Source: Archangiaceae bacterium
Lineage (GTDB): Bacteria; Myxococcota; Myxococcia; Myxococcales; Myxococcaceae
Length of the DNA stretch: 64,000 nucleotides
Assembly (NCBI GenBank): GCA_016714225.1
Contig: JADJNS010000021.1
Span: 186,001 to 250,000 of the forward strand
Direction: 5' to 3'
Made by a program: the position numbers and the translations under genes. Shown here piece by piece: positions 61,271-64,000 of the stretch. Positions within the stretch are counted from its first letter, which is position 1, and each line of letters begins with the position of its first letter. The notes under the pieces are model-generated. The model was given only the letters and a program-made list of their open reading frames with translations. It did no database searches and was not told the origin of the DNA.

Positions 61271-61834
61271 GTGTTGAAGCGCGCGTTCATCGTGTTCGCA
61301 GTCGCGGCGTCGCTCGCGTGGGCCCAGGCTCCGGCGAACGGGGCTGCTCCGGTCAGCAATGCCGCCCCGGCGGCCGACGAGCGGGACAACCCGCCCAACC
61401 CCGAGAAGATTCGGCGGAGCGCCGAAGCGCTGCAGCAGATGCGGCAGGCGCTCAAAGACGTGCTCACCAAGCTGGAAGAGGCGCGCAACAGCCGCGACGT
61501 GGTGAAGCTCAACTGCGTGAACGAGAAGCTCACCCAGGTGAAGGGCCTGCTGCGCATCTCCGAGCTGGCCGACGTGGCGATGCAGGAAGCGATCGCCAAG
61601 AAGGAAGACTCGGGCGCGCTGCACGAGTACACCAAGGTGTCGATCGCCTCGACCAAGGTCACCCAGCTGCGCGCCGAAGCCGAGCAGTGCCTGGGTCAGC
61701 TGGCCTTTCGCACCGATGAAAACCTCGCCATCGACGTCGAAGTCCCCGAAGATCTGCCCAAGGGTGACCCGACGGCGCCTGACACTCCGATTCGAGTCGA
61801 CGCGCGGCCGGCGCCCGCCAGCTCGAGCCTCTGA
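61271..61834 (+). CDS. Small secreted helical protein of unknown function
   Basis: GTG 61271 (TTG 61274 also possible) gives a 187-residue product with a signal peptide (LKRAFIVFAVAASLAWAQA). The mature part is helical, with two or three amphipathic helices (EALQQMRQALKDVLTKLEEA; LRISELADVAMQEAIAKK) and two Cys residues (LNCVNEKL and EQCLGQ). A short acidic, Pro-rich tail follows. It is the first gene after its own promoter and precedes the barrel gene by 66 bp. I do not recognise the family; an envelope or periplasmic role is likely. Confidence 0.7.
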   Translation: MLKRAFIVFAVAASLAWAQAPANGAAPVSNAAPAADERDNPPNPEKIRRSAEALQQMRQALKDVLTKLEEARNSRDVVKLNCVNEKLTQVKGLLRISELADVAMQEAIAKKEDSGALHEYTKVSIASTKVTQLRAEAEQCLGQLAFRTDENLAIDVEVPEDLPKGDPTAPDTPIRVDARPAPASSSL

Positions 61835-61900
61835 CCCCAAGCCCATGATTAATTCCTGGCGCACTCGGGGGTTGTGCTAAGCGCTTTTGCGCTCCCGGCC

Positions 61901-63178
61901 ATGATCAAACGATTGATCATTCTCGTCGCGACCGTGGCGGCCTCGACGGCCGTCGCTGACGCCCCGGCAAAACCGAACGGCATCAAGATCGGTGAAGGTC
62001 GGCTGCACCCGTTTCTCTCGGTGCGCGCGGGCTACGACAGCGCGGCGGGCTACTTTCCCACCACCGGCAGCACCGCGCTCTCGCTGAGCGGCGACGTGGT
62101 CATCACTCCGACCGCGGGCCTGCTCTTCAACTGGGACACGCCGTCGACGATGGTGAACTTCAACGGGTCGGGCGGGTTCGTCTGGTACACCGGCCTGGTC
62201 ACCCCGAACGCGAGAGACCTGAGCTACCCCACCGCCACGGTCGGGCTCGACACCGCGTTCAACAAGACGGGCGCGGTCGAAGTCGACGTGGGCGACAACT
62301 TCACCTACTCGAACCACACCGGCAACGTGGCCGCGGGCATCGGCATTCTGGCGCTCTACAACTCGGCGTACCTGCGCGTGCCGATTCACCCCGGTGGCGG
62401 CGCGCTGAGCGTCACCCCGGCGGTGCGCTGGGACAACGAGTTCTTCTCGCCGCAGTTCCGCAGCGCGCTGCCGGGCTGCAGCACCATGGGCACCATCGAC
62501 ATCACCTGCGACCCCGCCCAGGTGAACAAGATGGACTACAGCAACGTGAACGTCGGCCTGGGCGCGAAGTGGAAGTTCCTGCCCAAGACCGCCGCGGTGC
62601 TCGACGCCCAGTTCGATTACCGCTGGTACTGGCGCACCACTCCGCCGGCGACCCCGCCGCCGGGCACGCCTCCCAACACCGGCACCAACCTGAACAGCCA
62701 GCTGCTGCGCATCACCGGCGGTCTGTCGGGCCTCATCACCTCGCACATCTCGACGCTGCTGGTGGTCGGTGGCGGCGGCGACTGGGGCGGCAGTCACGCT
62801 GCCACGTTCATCGCGCAGGCCGAGGTCGCGTACCTGGGCCAGGAGATCACCGCGCGCGGCGGCTACATTCGCACCCTGAACCCGGTGCCGGTGTTCGGCA
62901 TCTACGGGCAAGACCGCGGCTACGCAGAGATCAAATCGACGCTGTTCGGCCGGGTCGGTCTGCGCGGCTTCGGGTCGTTCGACTACCTCTCGTTCTACAA
63001 CTCGTCGGCGCGCAACGACTACATCATCACCGCCGCCGCTGAGGTCTCGGTGCAGATCATCAGCATTCTCTCGGTGGCGGCGACCTACAACCTGTCGTAC
63101 CGCGAGACCAACAGCGGTATGCAGGGCGCGAAGTACATTCGCCACGAGCCGTTCTTGACCCTCACCCTGTCGTACTGA
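61901..63178 (+). CDS. Outer-membrane beta-barrel, possible polysaccharide exit channel (EpsX/BpsX-like)
   Basis: ATG 61901 starts a 425-residue product with a signal peptide (MIKRLIILVATVAASTAVAD). Nearly all of the rest is alternating strands with Tyr/Trp-rich girdles (LHPFLSVRAGYDSAAGYFP; FVWYTGLVTPNARDLSY; YLRVPIHPGGGALSVTPAVR), ending in FLTLTLSY as expected for BAM-dependent insertion. Pairing with a short Wza-like protein (TGATG overlap) resembles myxobacterial export systems, where an 18-stranded barrel (EpsX, WzpX, BpsX) partners a short OPX protein. I infer that role from this pairing, not from a sequence comparison. Confidence 0.72.
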   Translation: MIKRLIILVATVAASTAVADAPAKPNGIKIGEGRLHPFLSVRAGYDSAAGYFPTTGSTALSLSGDVVITPTAGLLFNWDTPSTMVNFNGSGGFVWYTGLVTPNARDLSYPTATVGLDTAFNKTGAVEVDVGDNFTYSNHTGNVAAGIGILALYNSAYLRVPIHPGGGALSVTPAVRWDNEFFSPQFRSALPGCSTMGTIDITCDPAQVNKMDYSNVNVGLGAKWKFLPKTAAVLDAQFDYRWYWRTTPPATPPPGTPPNTGTNLNSQLLRITGGLSGLITSHISTLLVVGGGGDWGGSHAATFIAQAEVAYLGQEITARGGYIRTLNPVPVFGIYGQDRGYAEIKSTLFGRVGLRGFGSFDYLSFYNSSARNDYIITAAAEVSVQIISILSVAATYNLSYRETNSGMQGAKYIRHEPFLTLTLSY

Positions 63179-63789
63179 TGGTCCGCTCATCGCTGCTGCT
63201 GCTGCTGGTGCTCGGCGCGGCGTGCCGCACCCCCAAGCCGCGCGATACCGGCACGGTGGTCGACACCGCCGAGGTGAACCCGGCCGAGGTGCGAGGCACC
63301 GCCAGCACGCTGGGCAGCGGTGACCTGCTGGAAGTGCGCGTGTACCAGGAGGCCGACCTGTCGGGCGTCTTCCGCGTCTCGCCCGAGGGCACCATCGACT
63401 ACCCGCTGTGCGGCAAGGTCTCGGTGCTCAACATGAGCTCGAGCAAGGCCGCCGATGCGGTGACGGGGTGTCTGAAGAACGGGTTCTTGAAGAGCCCGCA
63501 GGTGACGGTGCTGGTGCGCGAGTACACCTCGAAGAAGGTGTTCGTGCTGGGAGAGATCACCAAGCCGGGCACCTTCCCCTACGAAGAGAACATGTCGATC
63601 ATCCAGGCCGTGACGCTGGCCGGCGGCTTCACCAAGCTGGCCTCGAAGAACGGTACCTCGGTGACCCGGCTGGTCGAAGGCCAGGAGACGCGCGTGCGCG
63701 TGCCGGTGGCGGACATCGAGCTGGGGCGGCAGAAGAACTTTCAGCTGCAGCCGGGCGACATCGTGTTCGTCCCCGAGTCGTTCTTTTAG
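63178..63789 (+). CDS. Short OPX (Wza-like) polysaccharide export lipoprotein
   Basis: The 203-residue product has a lipoprotein signal (SLLLLLVLGAACRTP, lipobox GAAC). A Poly_export domain (about 45-125; GSGDLLEVRVYQEADLSGVF, with SPEGTIDYPLCGKVSV) is followed by an SLBB-type domain (KKVFVLGEITKPGTFPYEEN, then AVTLAGGFTKLAS) ending GDIVFVPESFF. Full-length Wza has an extra C-terminal alpha helix that spans the outer membrane. That helix is absent here, so a separate barrel (the overlapping gene upstream) would be needed. It thus looks like one half of a two-protein exit pore for a secreted polysaccharide. Confidence 0.88.
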   Translation: MVRSSLLLLLVLGAACRTPKPRDTGTVVDTAEVNPAEVRGTASTLGSGDLLEVRVYQEADLSGVFRVSPEGTIDYPLCGKVSVLNMSSSKAADAVTGCLKNGFLKSPQVTVLVREYTSKKVFVLGEITKPGTFPYEENMSIIQAVTLAGGFTKLASKNGTSVTRLVEGQETRVRVPVADIELGRQKNFQLQPGDIVFVPESFF

Positions 63790-63970
63790 ACAGTCGATCG
63801 TGGGTCGCGGGCCGTCGCGCTGACACGGCCGTCCACGTCCACGTACGTCCACGTCCACGAAGACTGCCGGGCCTAAGGTCAGGGGCTCGGGAAAGATGGC
63901 GAGCTCGGTATCCTCGCGGCCGAGACGCGAGCAACCGGCGGAGCCGAGGAGCGCGCGGAGCGGACGCAGT

Positions 63971-64000
63971 ATGTCCGTGAGCACGCACCGCAAGGCTCCA
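63971..64000 (+). CDS. Possible start of the next gene (truncated by the window end)
   Basis: ATG 63971 opens a frame reading MSVSTHRKAP to the edge, preceded by CGGAGCGG at 63957-63964 as a possible ribosome-binding site. In polysaccharide-export clusters the next gene is often a co-polymerase or tyrosine kinase, but ten codons are too few to say. Confidence 0.3.
   Translation, partial: MSVSTHRKAP

Noticed and set aside
63825..63860. Short direct repeats of CGTCCA/ACGTCC after the OPX gene as a regulatory array
   Set aside because: Only four to six imperfect hexamers over 30 bp; too short and degenerate to support a function.

Overview
The window is high-GC DNA of a gliding, Gram-negative myxobacterium (Myxococcota). 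The indicators are mglB-mglA, a gltD-gltE-gltF-gltG block of the gliding (A-motility) machine, two Hanks-type Ser/Thr kinases with extracytoplasmic C-terminal domains, a MYXO-CTERM sorting signal, Cys-rich lipoproteins, and many outer-membrane barrels. Most genes are packed tightly, with stop/start overlaps such as ATGA or GTGA. I cannot name a genus. At least five apparent frame breaks (dnaX, two genes after mglA, gltG) suggest either draft-quality sequence or real frameshifts.

Layout. 0-5 kb: a partial gene, a PEGA-domain kinase, two envelope genes, and an InhA-like enoyl-ACP reductase. 5.3-10 kb: an FHA protein, a lipoprotein, and a large SBBP-repeat MYXO-CTERM surface protein whose stalk is encoded by a 15-bp minisatellite. 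10-15 kb: one operon of ECF sigma factor, anti-sigma factor, FG-GAP lipoprotein and caspase-like protease. 15-22 kb: rlpA, an outer-membrane protein, sucA-sucB, cspA with a clear terminator, and a four-BON protein. 22-26.5 kb: a TRAP transporter of the TPR-associated type (TatT, DctP, fused DctQM). 27.7-29 kb: a 1.26-kb non-coding stretch with a 13-bp tandem array and two strong palindromes, ahead of a TetR regulator. 29.8-39.6 kb (mostly minus strand): macro-domain, hotdog, DPP-IV-like, FAD oxidoreductase, HupE-like, GT39, an ECF sigma/anti-sigma pair, a membrane protein and a metallo-beta-lactamase-fold hydrolase. 39.7-42.6 kb: the replication/repair cluster dnaX-ybaB-recR.

42.6-64 kb is the most interesting part. 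On the minus strand, a translationally coupled operon encodes an outer-membrane barrel with carboxypeptidase-regulatory domains, a FecR-like lipoprotein, and a kinase ending in an AgmX/TonB-like domain. Divergent from it is mglB-mglA, followed by two periplasmic coiled-coil/TPR genes, gltDEFG, a coiled-coil gene, a cyclic-nucleotide-binding protein, a small secreted protein, and a barrel plus short Wza-like pair resembling the outer-membrane exit of a secreted polysaccharide. Polarity switch, motor-linked envelope complex, polysaccharide exit and a candidate envelope kinase therefore sit together in about 21 kb.

All calls come from reading the sequence and from memory of protein families. No database search was run.
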